Shown here: positions 1 through 10,500 of the stretch, one piece after another
How the letters are laid out: every line of letters starts with the position of its first letter
How positions within the stretch are numbered: position 1 is the first letter of the stretch
NCBI GenBank assembly: GCA_024741835.1
Contig: JAENRP010000577.1
Coordinates: forward strand, 1-17,086
DNA length: 17,086 bases
Origin: Diplocarpon mali
Lineage: Eukaryota > Ascomycota > Leotiomycetes > Helotiales > Drepanopezizaceae
Direction: 5' to 3'
Notes under the pieces: model-generated
Database searches by the model: none
Seen by the model: only the letters and a program-made list of their open reading frames with translations
Told to the model about the DNA's origin: nothing
Made by a program: the position numbers and the translations under genes

Positions 1-3000
1 ATCTATATAAAGTTAAATTATATAAGAGTTTTTAATAATTAATTTATATAATTTATAAATAATAATTATAAAGTGATCTTTAAAGTTAAAATTAAAGATA
101 GACTTTATATTATAAAGGTAATATTATAGAAATTGACTCTTAGGCCGGACTTATAAGTGGATTCCTTTAAGGAAAGTGCACTCTTTACTTTAATATAATT
201 AAGCGAGGATAAGGAGAATAGATAGACTCTTAAGCTAGGATTGCAAGTAAAATTCATAAAAATGACTCTTAAGCTAAGACTATAAGTGAATTATAAGGTA
301 TCTTTAAAGATAACTCTTAAGCTAGGATTATAAGTAAATTTAATAGAAATAACTCCTAGGCTAGGACTATAAGTGGATTTTGCAATTTCGCTAATAACGA
401 CTCTTAAGCTAGGATTATAAGTGAAATTCGTAAAAATGACTCTTAAGCTAGGACTATAAGTGAAATTTGCAAATTCGTTAAAGACGACTTTTAAATTAGA
501 ACTGCGAGTAGATCTTGCTATTTTTAGGAAATTGACTCTTAAGTTAGGACTATAAGTAGATCTTGCGGTTTTATTAAAAACGACTCTTAAGCCAGGCTTG
601 CAATTGGAAAATGGCAAAACCTTAAACTATTATTATTAATCCTTTTTAGCTGCTAATAATAAAGTATTAATTGACGATAAGCTACTAAAGCTATTAAAAG
701 CCGAAAGCCTATTAAGGTATTAGCTAATATATAAAAGATTCGCGCATTTAAGGCTAGAGAAATTGAAGGGCCTATATAAGGTCTTGACCTTAAAACGGAA
801 GATCTAAGTATTAAAGGATCGCTTAATATGCCGAATTTGCAAGCTAATAAAACTTCGAAATCGGATGCAAACTAAGCTTAGTCTATAGAAAGATTCGATA
901 TTAGTACTAATATCTATTAATACTACTAGACTATTTATAACCTTAATTAAAGGGAATAATTGGTTTTTTTAAATAGTAGATAACTCTACTTAATAGATAT
1001 AGACTATTTGCGCTAGGACTAAATCTAAGCTTATAGAAAAGCTGGAAACTTAGAAAGTGATAGAGGAACGCTAGACTTAGTTAAAGCTAATAGCTATTAG
1101 GTCTGATAACGCATTAGAGATTAGGGTAAAGCTAGATAAATAGGTAAAATAAGGAGTTTGTTATAAATTAACTATAATATATAAAAGTTCTTATTAGAAT
1201 AGTATTGCTAAGCGAAGCATCTAATAAGTAGAGACTGACTATTGCGCTTTATTATAAGATGCTGACTTACTATTGGAATTCTAGGACCTTGCGATTAAGG
1301 CAGACGTATACTTGCGAAATAGAATAGGTAGTAGACTAATAGTTAATGGTACTTAAATATTATTATATAAGGTATATTTTGAATAGAAATTAAGCTTAGA
1401 CTATATCTTTGTCTTTAAAAGCGTTTAATACTCTTATATTAGCCCGAAGTCCTAGTCTATAGGTATAAAGAGTAAGAAGCTAATAGACTAAAGTAAAGAG
1501 TATATATTTATTAAGTATATTAAATAGATAATAAAGCAATAGATAATATATACGCTAGATCTAAAGTAAGTAATTATATCCTTAGTAGTTGAGTTTAATG
1601 AATCTTAAAATAGGAGGAAGCTATCCTTAAAGCTTTATATACTTAGAGATTCGCAAGGTATACTACTTAATAGTAATACTATTAAGTCGAACTAATAACC
1701 CCTTTCTTTTAGCTTAGGCATATTAAGCGCACCTGCTAATCGATAACCTGCTAATCGCTTAAAGGCCGAATAGACTATTCCTATTATCTGCGAATTATCT
1801 AAAGTATAGAATAACTTTAATATTATTATCCCTTTAATTAAAGCACCTATAGTAAAGGATATTCTTAAAATAGGTATAAGTAATAATAAGCCTCTACTAT
1901 TAGAAAGCAGTTCCTTAAATAATAAGCCTATAGAACCTATAGCTAAACCTATGTCTTTAAAGAGGAATAGAGACTTAGAACTAGAAGATACTTTAAACAA
2001 ACGTGAATCTAAGTGTATCTAGGCTATAATAGCGCATAGGATTTATAAGCTTAAACTTTAATAGAGCTTTGATAAAGATAATGTGTTCTTAGCCGCTAGG
2101 AGGATAATGAAAATCTCTCTTTTAAAGATATATAATAAAGCTATTAATAATCTAAAGAATAGAGTAATATAGAGTGAGGCAATCTAAGAGGAGATAAGCT
2201 CTTTTATTGTAAATAGTATATAAATAAAGGAACTGACGCTAAAGGATGTGAACTTAGTATTAATAAAATGGGTCTTTATAATTAAGATATATATAAATAG
2301 AACCTTAGAGTATTATAAGGCAAGGCTTATAGCTAAGGGCTTCTCCTAATAGTATAGAGAAGACTACTTCGATATATTTGCGCTAATAGTTTGCATAGAT
2401 ACCCTTTATATATTTATAGTAATAGTAGCTGCTAAAGACCTTGAATACAAATAGTATAATATTAAAAATGCATTTACTAAAGCGACTATAAAGGAATAGA
2501 TTTTTCTCTCTTAATCTAATAGTATTCTTATATATGCTAGTCACTCTCTTTATATACTTTGTAATATCTATAAGCTTAAATAATCAGCCTATGATTAGAA
2601 CCTCTTATATAGCTTTACTTTAGTAGAAATAGGATTTATTTAAAGCTTAGCTAACTCTTATTTATTTACTTATATTAAGCGTAGAATTAAGTTGCTACTA
2701 TATATTGATGATATTACTATAGCTACGAAAACAACTACTTAATTAGATTGGTTCTTTATAATAATTTAGAAACGTTTTAATACTAAGGATCTAAAGGGAA
2801 TTTATAAGATCCTTAGCATTTGTATTATAAGGAACCACTTTACTTAAGAACTCTGGTTAGATTAAGAATAGTATATTAAGAAGATCCTAGACCGAATAGG
2901 ACTCTCTGCTTATACTTTTAACTTTAAGCTAAAGCGTACTTTAATTAAAGGAAAGTATAATAAGTTAGAGCCTACTAATGAAAATAAGCAAAGAGGAGAT

Positions 3001-3693
3001 TTGAAGAAGTACTAATAGGATATTAAAGCGATTATATATACTATAGTATATATAAGACCAGATATTGCCTTTATTATTAAGTAACTTAATTAAAACTTAA
3101 AGGATCTGATAATTTGATATAAGAATGTAATCAAGCGACTTAAAAGGTACCTTCGATCGATAATTATATAAAAGGTAAGATATAGACTAATGAAATATAT
3201 AAGCGTAAAGCTTAAGGTATATACCGATTCCGATTAGGCAAATATAAAAGGTTGGAAAAGTATATTTAAAAGCATAGTAGTACTATATAATAGACCTATA
3301 TTATAAGAAAGTAGGAAGTAGAAATTAGTAGCTACCGCAAGTACTAAGGCCAAATATATATTAATATTATCAAATTATAAGCAAGGATTATAAATTGCCT
3401 AAGTTCTAAAAGATATAGGTTTTATTAAGTATATTAGATAAGATAGGAACTATATTAATCTTTAAATAGATAATATAAGGGCGATTGCACTTATAAAGAA
3501 TCTATACTTATATAAGCGATTGAAATATATTAATATTACCTATTACTTTATCTATAACCTTATTATAAAGAATAAGTTATTAATTACCTATATCTTAATC
3601 AATCGAATAATAGCAAATGGATTTATAAAGCTACTAAAGATAGTTGTAAAGTTTAAAGCGTTTAAAGATATATTAGGGTTATAGAAGATAGTA
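1..3693 (+). pseudogene. RIP-degraded Ty1/copia polyprotein (copia-1): pre-integrase, integrase, RT, RNase H
   Basis: One frame (codons starting at positions 1, 4, 7...) runs from the window edge to about 3693. I saw no frameshift. Dozens of stops interrupt it; almost all are TAA/TAG at expected Gln positions, and the one TGA seen (3115) sits at a Trp position. Order: an LYII-type strand near 97-117; the peptide-repeat array (135-620); a pre-integrase zinc region (YKRFAHL about 736-756, ICRIC about 829-843, first His lost); integrase with D->N at 919, D kept in RSDN (1105) and E->K at 1210, 35 codons on; a variable linker about 1600-2000; RT with an intact YIDD at 2701-2712; RNase H with YTDSD about 3220, ASTKAKY (E->K) about 3337-3357 and a DN pair about 3466. 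It ends with the NGFIK...FKAFKDILGL tail. Family knowledge: this is copia order (integrase before RT). No Gag lies in the window, so the 5' end is missing. The protein is certainly non-functional. Confidence 0.9.
135..620 (+). repeat. Tandem array of 39/48-bp units, in frame with copia-1 Pol
   Basis: Ten units begin with (G)ACTCYTAAGCTAGGA or close variants at 135, 225, 264, 312, 351, 399, 438, 486, 534 and 582. Spacings are 90, 39, 48, 39, 48, 39, 48, 48 and 48 bp. Each spacing is a multiple of three, and all units share the phase of the downstream integrase. Units read as 13- or 16-residue peptides such as TLKLGLQVKFVKM and TLKLGLQVKFANSLKT, where Q is usually a TAA (RIP of CAA). The 48-bp units carry nine extra bases at the tail. 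The array lies between the LYII strand and the pre-integrase zinc region, where copia elements normally have a short linker. The opposite strand also stays open for 108 codons (291-617). I take that as a shadow, because any frame open in one phase-locked unit is open in all. Confidence 0.85.
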
Positions 3694-3715
3694 AGGGCTT
3701 AGTAGGCTTAAGGAC

Positions 3716-3872
3716 GACTCCTAGGCCTACCTTACAAGTTAGGTCATATAGTCTTATAAAGGAAAGTTTTTAAATCGACTCCTAGGCCTAAACTGCAAGT
3801 TAAGTCATATAATCTTATAAAGGAACGCTTTTGGAAATTTGACTCTTAGTCCTACTTTGCAAGTAGGATTAG
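3716..3872 (+). repeat. Three 61-64-bp palindrome-cored repeats downstream of copia-1
   Basis: Units start at GACTCCTAGGCCT (3716 and 3777) and GACTCTTAGTCCT (3841). They share the core of the 135-620 array: GACTC-YTAGGCC-n-CTTGCAAGT. Spacings of 61 and 64 bp put the three cores in three different reading phases, so this copy of the motif is not coding. Each core is an imperfect palindrome. The third unit reads TCCTACTT-TGC-AAGTAGGA at 3849-3867, an 8-bp stem with a 3-base loop. The array begins about 20 bp after the last recognisable copia-1 codon, where the 3' untranslated region or LTR should be. I could not identify LTR termini. Confidence 0.8.
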
Positions 3873-3879
3873 TGATTTT

Positions 3880-4080
3880 AATAAAGGTTGCTATTAATTG
3901 ATTGTTTTTAATTTAAAGAGATACTTAGGAGTTAGATTAGCGCAAAAGGATAGTTGTTATTTTCCTAACTATAGGTTAATTGGAGTAAGGTCTAAGTAAA
4001 GGTATTAAGATAAGTGATATAGCTATTACTCTAATGTATTATTATATAACCCTACTACTTAGTCAATAGGATATTAATAC
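3880..4080 (+). other. Leader between 3' repeats and the next ORF
   Basis: This AT-rich stretch is present in both inverted-repeat arms (other copy about 15680-15875). It holds no recognisable gene. It could be an LTR remnant or the 5' leader of the element that follows, but no TG...CA termini with target duplication could be found. The reading frame shared by copia-1 and the following ORF is open through it apart from RIP-type stops and a TGA near 4015, which is weak evidence of anything in such mutated DNA. Confidence 0.4.
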
Positions 4081-5450
4081 ATATATAACTATAGGGAAGA
4101 AAGGGGTAACCTTCCTTCTTTAACTCTTACTAATATATCGACTATCGACCTTTAGAAGCCTCCTTTACCTACTGCGCCGACTTACTTAAGCTTAATAATC
4201 GCTCTATTAGATTCAATGCCTGCTAAGGCGCGGCTTAGCTGCATTAGGTTATACTTATATAAGGTTCCTATTTGCTTATTAGTAATTATTTCCTCCTTTA
4301 GGCAGGTCGCCTAACTTAGATTAATCTTTATTATAACTAAGTCTAAAAAGTCAATCACTCTTAATCTCCCTTTAATCTTAAGGAGATTGTATTATTCTAC
4401 TAGGCAGTACGCCTCCTACTACTCCTAGATCTACTGCTAAGTATTAGTTCTCTTAATCTTACTTTAGCGTAGTATATCGCGGTACTAGAGCCTTATTTGA
4501 GATTAAATAGCCTTATCAGAAGGCGTAATATCATACTTTAAAATAGATACTAGGCCTTAGAATAAGAGTTGCTAATTTACCAAATTAGTATATAGGTTAT
4601 TAATAATAGTTCCACTTATAAGAGTATCTCTATTAGGTATTAAAAAGGAGAGCTTCTTAGCTTGGATTTATACTTAAGCTATTATAAAATTTAAAAGCGT
4701 TCTGTTAATAGTCTTAGAGACCTATTTTAGTAGTAGTTTGTAGTGTTTGCATTAGGTCTTCTAAGTCTCCTTATATATAAGATACTCCTTTATTAGGATT
4801 TTATATTCGTCCTTAATATCTTTATAAGAAGCCTATAGAGGGAGAGCTTTTGATAGATCTCTTAAGGGAAAGCAGGCGTAAATCTATTCGGCTAGAGTAG
4901 CTATATACTCTTTATACGACCTCGCGTATATTATATAAAGGTTGGCCGTTTCCAATTCCTTAAGCTCTTATATAAAGGGAGCTTAAGGCTCAGTCTTTAT
5001 AATTGACTTAAATAAGAGTCTCAGATCGGTAAAAATAGTAATATTATAAAGCTTAGCGAAGAATATATATTTATTAAACTACTTTACTTAAAAGGCAGAG
5101 GTATTAAGGCAAGGCTTAAAGATACTTAAAGCGTTAAATATATTAAATAGAGTCTAGTGAAAAAGGTTAGGTATATAAATAAAGTTTGTAAATAAGGTTC
5201 AATCGGAAAATGAAAATTTATTAATTGAAAATAAAGGTCCTTTAAGTTATTATAAATACTTAAAAAGTCGGTTAAGAGCTTAAAGGGCCCTTTAGCCGGT
5301 TGTATATAAAGAGAAAGCATATTAAAGTGCTTATAAGGCTTATAACTATAGTGCGGTCGGCTAGAGGGCCTTTATTAAGTCGCTTAAGAGGCTTATAAAA
5401 GTAGAGGAAGATAATTGATTATATTATTATCTAATATATATATAATAAGG
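4081..5450 (+). pseudogene. Degenerate ORF of unknown function, possibly Gag of a copia element
   Basis: One frame is open for about 450 codons except for many TAA/TAG and a few TGA (4498, 5158, 5416). It starts with a segment containing NLPSLTLTNISTIDL and LPTAPTYLS. That segment is repeated in the right inverted-repeat arm, where it is fused in frame to copia-2 Pol. The rest is rich in Leu/Ser/Lys and, if RIP is allowed for, would have been rich in Pro and Gln. I see no CCHC knuckle, no protease site and no family I recognise. Position (after a leader, matching the N-terminus of a copia Pol) and length suggest Gag; this is inference. The start is uncertain because the original ATG may be mutated. 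The end is blurred where antisense copia-3 begins near 5547. Confidence 0.5.
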
Positions 5451-5469
5451 AGACTTCGGAAAGAAAAGG

Positions 5470-5546
5470 GAGAGTCTATAACTCAGCAGAGTCACGTAGA
5501 GGGTCTCCAGGATAAGTGGAGACTCCGCCTATTCTGCACGACACTA
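5470..5546. other. GC/CpA-rich patch with hairpin at the edge of copia-3
   Basis: This short patch keeps several CpA dinucleotides (CTCAGCAGAGTCAC, CTCCAGG, CTGCACGACAC), unlike the sequence on either side, so it has largely escaped RIP. GTCTCCA (5503-5509) pairs perfectly with TGGAGAC (5517-5523) around a 7-base loop. It lies just beyond the last recognisable copia-3 codon (FAVA, ending at 5547). It could be unique sequence caught at a rearrangement junction. No gene is recognisable. Confidence 0.5.
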
Positions 5547-7167
5547 GGCGACTGCAAACGCTATATTAGGGCATAGTATAATAGCTGTATATAAGGCGGA
5601 GCCTACTTTTTCCTAGAACTCCTTAATTCTTGAGTAGGGAGCTGTTTCGTAGTTCTTTTTAAGTTCGAAGTAGGGGAGCGGCGTACTAGGGAAACGCCCT
5701 ATATTAAGGCCGAACCTCTTCGCTATCTTCTCGATATATGCGTTATAAAGCAGAGTAATTGTACCTTGCTTCCTATCTTAAGAGACTCTCACTCTTAAAA
5801 ACTACTCAATATCTCTTATAGCTATTAATTTGTATGCTTTGCGCAGTCCCTTTATAGTCTTCTAAGCTTCTTCTATATAAGAGGAGTAGTATATTACTTA
5901 TATATTATTAATATAGAAGGCTATAAATATAGTCCTATCCTTATTAATAAATATATAAGGCTCCTTATTAAGAGGAATAAGCTTTAAAGACTTTAGAGTA
6001 CTGGTAAAATCCCTATACTAGAGCGCTAGGGAGTCTCGAAGGCCATATAAGGCGCGATCGAGCTCTACTACCTTATCTTTCTGCTTTTAACTATTTAATA
6101 AGAAGCAAACAACTGGCGCGCTCTAAGGGTCTCTCTTAGTATTTATAAAAGCGTTAATAATGTTAAACTATCGGAGCTTTATATCGAATTTAGCGGCTAT
6201 TGCTATTATAACCTTAAAAGATCTTAATGCAAGCGTCGTAGCGTAGGTAAAGAAAATAGAAGCTTCTTCCTAAAGATCTTCCCTTACTACTATTCTTGAC
6301 TTAAAGCGGCTAATCTCCTTAGAGGAGCTTAGCTTATAGTTAAAGACCTACTTTAGTAGTATAGGCCTTATAATAGCCTTGCTTCTATCGATCACTCTTT
6401 AGTAATTGCGCGCTTTTAGGTTCTTAATCTCAATTCTGGCTCCCTCTTTAAATTGCTCTTTGAAAGGGTGATTTATAAGCTCCTTTTAGTAAGTTGGCGC
6501 TTTAGGAAGCTTGTCTTAAGGTAGAATTAGAAGGGTAGAGTTTCCTCTAGAGCTTTCAAATTAAGTCGCTGCGGCAATAATGTAGTATATCGCTTTATAC
6601 TCTTCTCTATTAGTTCTCGCAGGCTCTTGACTTAGCTAGTAAGTTAATATAAAGCTATTTACCTACTCTAATTAATATATTTTAAGTTCTTTAAAGGCTA
6701 GTAGGAGATCCTTAACGTATATTGCGTATATGGCATTCCTGCTCCCTCTTCTCCTTTTCGACCTGCGGAGCGGTATAAGTACTATTTCCTACTTCTTATT
6801 AGGCTTCTTGCGTTTTCGGAAGGCCTTTATATTGAGTACTTTAGGCTAAGCTTCTATTAGTTTTAAAGAACTCCCTCCTTTAGTATTATCCTTAAGAGCT
6901 TCTATATCCTAGTGTAGCTCCTAATCGATCGGTGCTTTTAATAAGAGCTAGCGTGCTTCTTTACTAGTTGCCTATAGTAGAGCTTCTAGTAATTAAGGGG
7001 CCTACTCCTACCCTTGCGATTACTCAGTCTATATAGCAATTAGAGGCCTGGTATTGCGCTCCCTAGCGGAACTGGCATTTATAATATCGCTTTTAATGCT
7101 CTTTCTAACTATTGATAGTTATCTTAAAGCGTTTAACCCTTTGCTACTAGGCAGCTACTCCTAAGTA

Positions 7168-7172
7168 GCTAG
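7168..7172. repeat. Target-site duplication (left copy), GCTAG
   Basis: This GCTAG directly precedes the TGTTAAATATAG start of the solo LTR and is repeated exactly at 7562-7566 after its TTTCACA end. Five base pairs is the usual target duplication for copia elements. Confidence 0.9.
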
Positions 7173-7561
7173 TGTTAAATATAGAATCATAGCTATACTA
7201 GCTTAGTTGGATTAGAAATCATAGCTATACTAAATTTAGCTATAAACTCTATATCCTGGCTATAAGTCATAGTTCTATATTTAGATATGACTCATAGTAC
7301 TAAGTTTAGCTAAAACTATATTACAAATCAAAGGATTACGTATTGCATTACGTATACCTATATTGATTTATAATCTAGTATAACTCTAATATACTAGAAG
7401 GTTCTAGAAGCTTAAGATATTTTGTATATATAGATTGCTTTGCTCCTATAGTTAGGAATCAAGCCTCCTAAGTCTCCAAGTTCTTCAATTACTACTATTA
7501 CTTACTACTCAATACTACCTTATACTCTCTTTACCATATCGGCCAGCCCTCATATTTCACA
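7173..7561. mobile_element. Solo LTR (389 bp) of another copia-like element
   Basis: It starts TGTTAAATATAG and ends CATATTTCACA, i.e. TG...CA termini, flanked by a perfect GCTAG duplication (7168-7172 and 7562-7566). It contains the repeated motif AATCATAGCTATACTA near its start and TTTTGTATATATAG in the middle. No internal element follows, so this is a solo LTR left by LTR-LTR recombination, or another LTR-only insertion. It interrupts copia-3 between integrase and RT. Removing LTR plus TSD (394 bp) brings the two halves of copia-3 into the same frame. It keeps many CpA sites, unlike its host, so it is either younger than the main RIP episode or too short to be targeted well. The family shares its first 110 bp with 16977-17086. 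Element orientation cannot be fixed from an LTR alone. Confidence 0.9.
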
Positions 7562-7566
7562 GCTAG
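7562..7566. repeat. Target-site duplication (right copy), GCTAG
   Basis: Exact copy of 7168-7172 directly following the LTR terminus TTTCACA. Confidence 0.9.
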
Positions 7567-10500
7567 AGTAGAAATACTATAAGTAGCCTTATAAGGGACA
7601 ATAGCCCTTAATAGATCTAAGCTTAAAGCTTCTATTAGTAAAAGATTAATAGGCTTACCCCTTACTAAGTTATCCGCAGGTTGCTCGTCCGATGCTTCTT
7701 CTATATTCTCGATAATTAACTCAGCGTCTTAAGCTTTCTCCTCCTCCTCTTCGATCATTTGCATAATCTCCTTAATAATTAGGAGCAGGTGGCCAGCTAC
7801 CTTTTTATACTCCTTAGAGTAGAATTTGGACTTATCGAACTTAATATTTCGAGAGATTATAACCTTTTAAAGCTTAGGCACTTAGATCCTATATATATTA
7901 ATAGCGTAGTAACTAATTAAGTATCTAATATACCCTTATAGTATAGTTTTAAAAGCTCTTTTATTCTTTAGAGCTTCCTTTTCTTTTGCTAATAGGTATA
8001 CGCGCGCTTTATACGCTTTTATACTCCCCTATTCTAGTCTTAAATCGGTAGTAAGCTTTATAGTAATCTGCGGATCATACTACCTAAAGTATTATCTAAA
8101 TTAGAGCTAAAGTACCTTATTTAAACTCTTCTATCCCTTGCGCTTTAATAGGCCGATATTATAAAGGTATATTGCGGCTAGTACGGCTTTAGGCCATAGG
8201 TGCTTTAAGAGGTTAGCAGAGATTAGTATAGTAAGTGCCTTTTTAATAATCTCTACTCTTGCTCTTTTGGAAGCTCTATTTAATTTATAAGTATAGGATA
8301 GAGTGACTTCTACCTTTATACCTTTAGCTTTATACTACTCTTTATATTTCGATGCTTCTTATAGAAGGAATACTAAGGTATTATTATCGCTCTTTAAAAT
8401 ATATAGGAAGAGGTAGTAATAGCGCTTTACTTATACTTTAAAAGATTAAAGAGCTCTTAGAACTAGCGTTAGGGACTTATAAAGTAGAGTAAATCTAAAT
8501 AACTTCCTATTAAATTCATCCTTAATTAGAAGAAGCCAGCTTTCTAAGGAGAGGCTTGACGTACTATAGTTAAATAGGTCTTAAAAGCACCTAAAGAACG
8601 GTCTTAGAGCCTTGAAATCTAACTCTCTCTTAGAAGGCTTTTGCTTAGCTTTTACTTAAGCGTAAGCTTTATAATTGATTTATAGCTTCCCTTTGATCAT
8701 TACCCTCCTTGCGTTTAGTATAAGCTTCTTAAGCGCCTCCGCTCTTAGATGGCCTAATTAAAGGTACTAAATATCTGCTAAATCGTTCTTAGCTCTTAGG
8801 AATATGCTGCTCCTTAAGGGTTTATATTAACTTCGCAGATGCTATTATAAAGTAGGAAAGGCTAGGTAGGTTAGTTGAGTATAGTATAATAAGTTAAGAG
8901 TATTATAAAAGTTAATAGGCTTATATTTAAATACTATAATATTCGACCTATGCTTTAGTTACTTTATAATTATATTATTATCTATTATATCCCTTTAGAG
9001 CGTCGCGTTTAAGCCTATATACTATACCTTAGCCTTTTTTAAAAGAGGCTTTAAGATAATATTAATATTAAACCTATTTATAAGCGCTATATTCCTAAGC
9101 TCTAAATCTCCTCTATCAGCAAGAACCCCTTTTATTAAACGTATACCCTTCTCTCTTATTAGTAGACTCGAGCTCCCTGCTTTTATATAGTCCTAAGGAT
9201 ATGCGATTTTTAATAATCTAAGAACTAGAAGCTCCTTTCGATTAATAAGGTGCGTTATAGCATAGTTATCGAATAGGGTTATATTTAAAAGAGCATAAGG
9301 AGCTCTAAAGGTAGAGTATATTCCTAAGGTAAAGTCTTTAAAGAGAGTTAGATCTAAGAGGGCAGTTATAATCTTAGATTTGCTACTCTTTAAAGCTTTA
9401 GCAGATATTCTTTCTTTAAATTGATTTATAAGAGCGTATTTAATATAAGAGAGCTTAGCTTAAAGCTCTTTCTATTCTAAGGAAGTAAGGTTTTTATATA
9501 TTCTTTTAACCTTATTATAGCTAAGGAGGTTTTGAAGCGTACCTTCCTTAGCGCTAGTTAAGGCGTATTTCAGCCTATTATACTCCTCTAGGTTTTAAAA
9601 GTGATTTTTAACCTAAGGGCAAAGGCACTTTTTAACGCTCCCCTTAAGAGTCTTCTTCGCCTTGCCTTTACTTAATACTCTTAGATTAATATAATCGCCT
9701 ACTCCTTTAAGCGAGGCATATACTCTAAGGGTTGCCTTTAATAAGGAGCTTGCGAGGCTTCGCTCTATTAAGCTTAAGAACTAATTAATATAGTAGACTA
9801 TATCTTTTCTATACTTTAGACTTAGCTTATTATCTCTAATAAGCTTTACCTAGGTCTGCTAAGACTAAGTAAGAGCTTAGTAGTAAACCGACTATAGAAA
9901 CTTTATAATTGTAAAGGAGCCTTAAACCTCTGGGATTCTATATATTTAAGCTTCTTAATAGATCTCCTTAAAGCTAGCAAACTAGGTCTTTAAGTCCACT
10001 TTACTACTCTTTATTTTAAAGAGCTTATTATTATAGTCTTCTTAAATTGACTCCATTATACTAACCTTAAAGGGGGCTAGTTCCCTACGCAAGTGCTCTA
10101 CAATCTATTGAATTGACAGTTTCCCTGCTTCCTTATAATTATATTATATTACTTAAAGCAGCGTAGGGTATACTATCTTAGTAATCTAATAGTATAACTA
10201 AGTATAGGAGCTCTTATTCCTTTTCCACGCTTCTACTATAAGATTGTATTGTATTATTACCATTTTATACTCTAGCTCTATATCTTTAGCTATTATTTTC
10301 GCAAATAGTGCTAGAGCTAGCGTTTATTAATTGGTAGCTTTCTACTATTAGTATAACTTATAGTAGCTTTGCAATATTCTTTAGTCCTATCCTTCTATTA
10401 TTTTTTCAAGCTATAGTAGTTCTATTTTTAGATCTAGCAGGTATAGAGCTTTATTCTTATAAAGCAGAGCTTGATTTCCTATCTCTATAGCATATAGTTT

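Larger units (their letters stand above)
2783..4198 (+). repeat. Left arm of a 1.42-kb inverted repeat
   Basis: This stretch matches the reverse complement of 15558-16976 with scattered, mostly transition differences. The outer limit is at AATACTAAGGATCT (2779-2792). The match stops there because an LTR begins at 16977 in the other arm. The inner limit is CTTACTTAAGCT(T/C)AATAA (4181-4198). After that the left copy continues TCGCTCTATT and the right copy AGGGTATAAT. The arm contains the RT C-terminus and RNase H of copia-1, the three 3' repeat units, a leader of about 200 bp and the first codons of the downstream ORF. A shared boundary crossing element limits suggests that copia-1 plus its downstream sequence was duplicated as one block, or that both copies derive from one composite element. 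Confidence 0.9.

Noticed and set aside
291..617. 108-codon minus-strand ORF with repeated TYSPSLRV-type peptides
   Set aside because: It is the antisense of the phase-locked repeat array. A frame open in one unit stays open in all, and the plus strand continues into copia-1 Pol.
135..620. CRISPR-like array of regular repeats
   Set aside because: Units are contiguous variants of one another, with no unique spacers. They are in coding phase, and the organism appears to be a fungus.
1692..2000. 102-codon minus-strand ORF
   Set aside because: It is antisense to the copia-1 linker between integrase and RT; the protein is low-complexity with no recognisable features.
3880..4130. Possible LTR of copia-1
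   Set aside because: No TG...CA termini, no target duplication, and no matching copy before copia-1 in the window.
5126..5320. 64-codon minus-strand ORF
   Set aside because: Low-complexity Leu/Tyr/Phe-rich antisense of the plus-strand degenerate ORF. The plus frame has consistent Gln-type stops over a much longer span.
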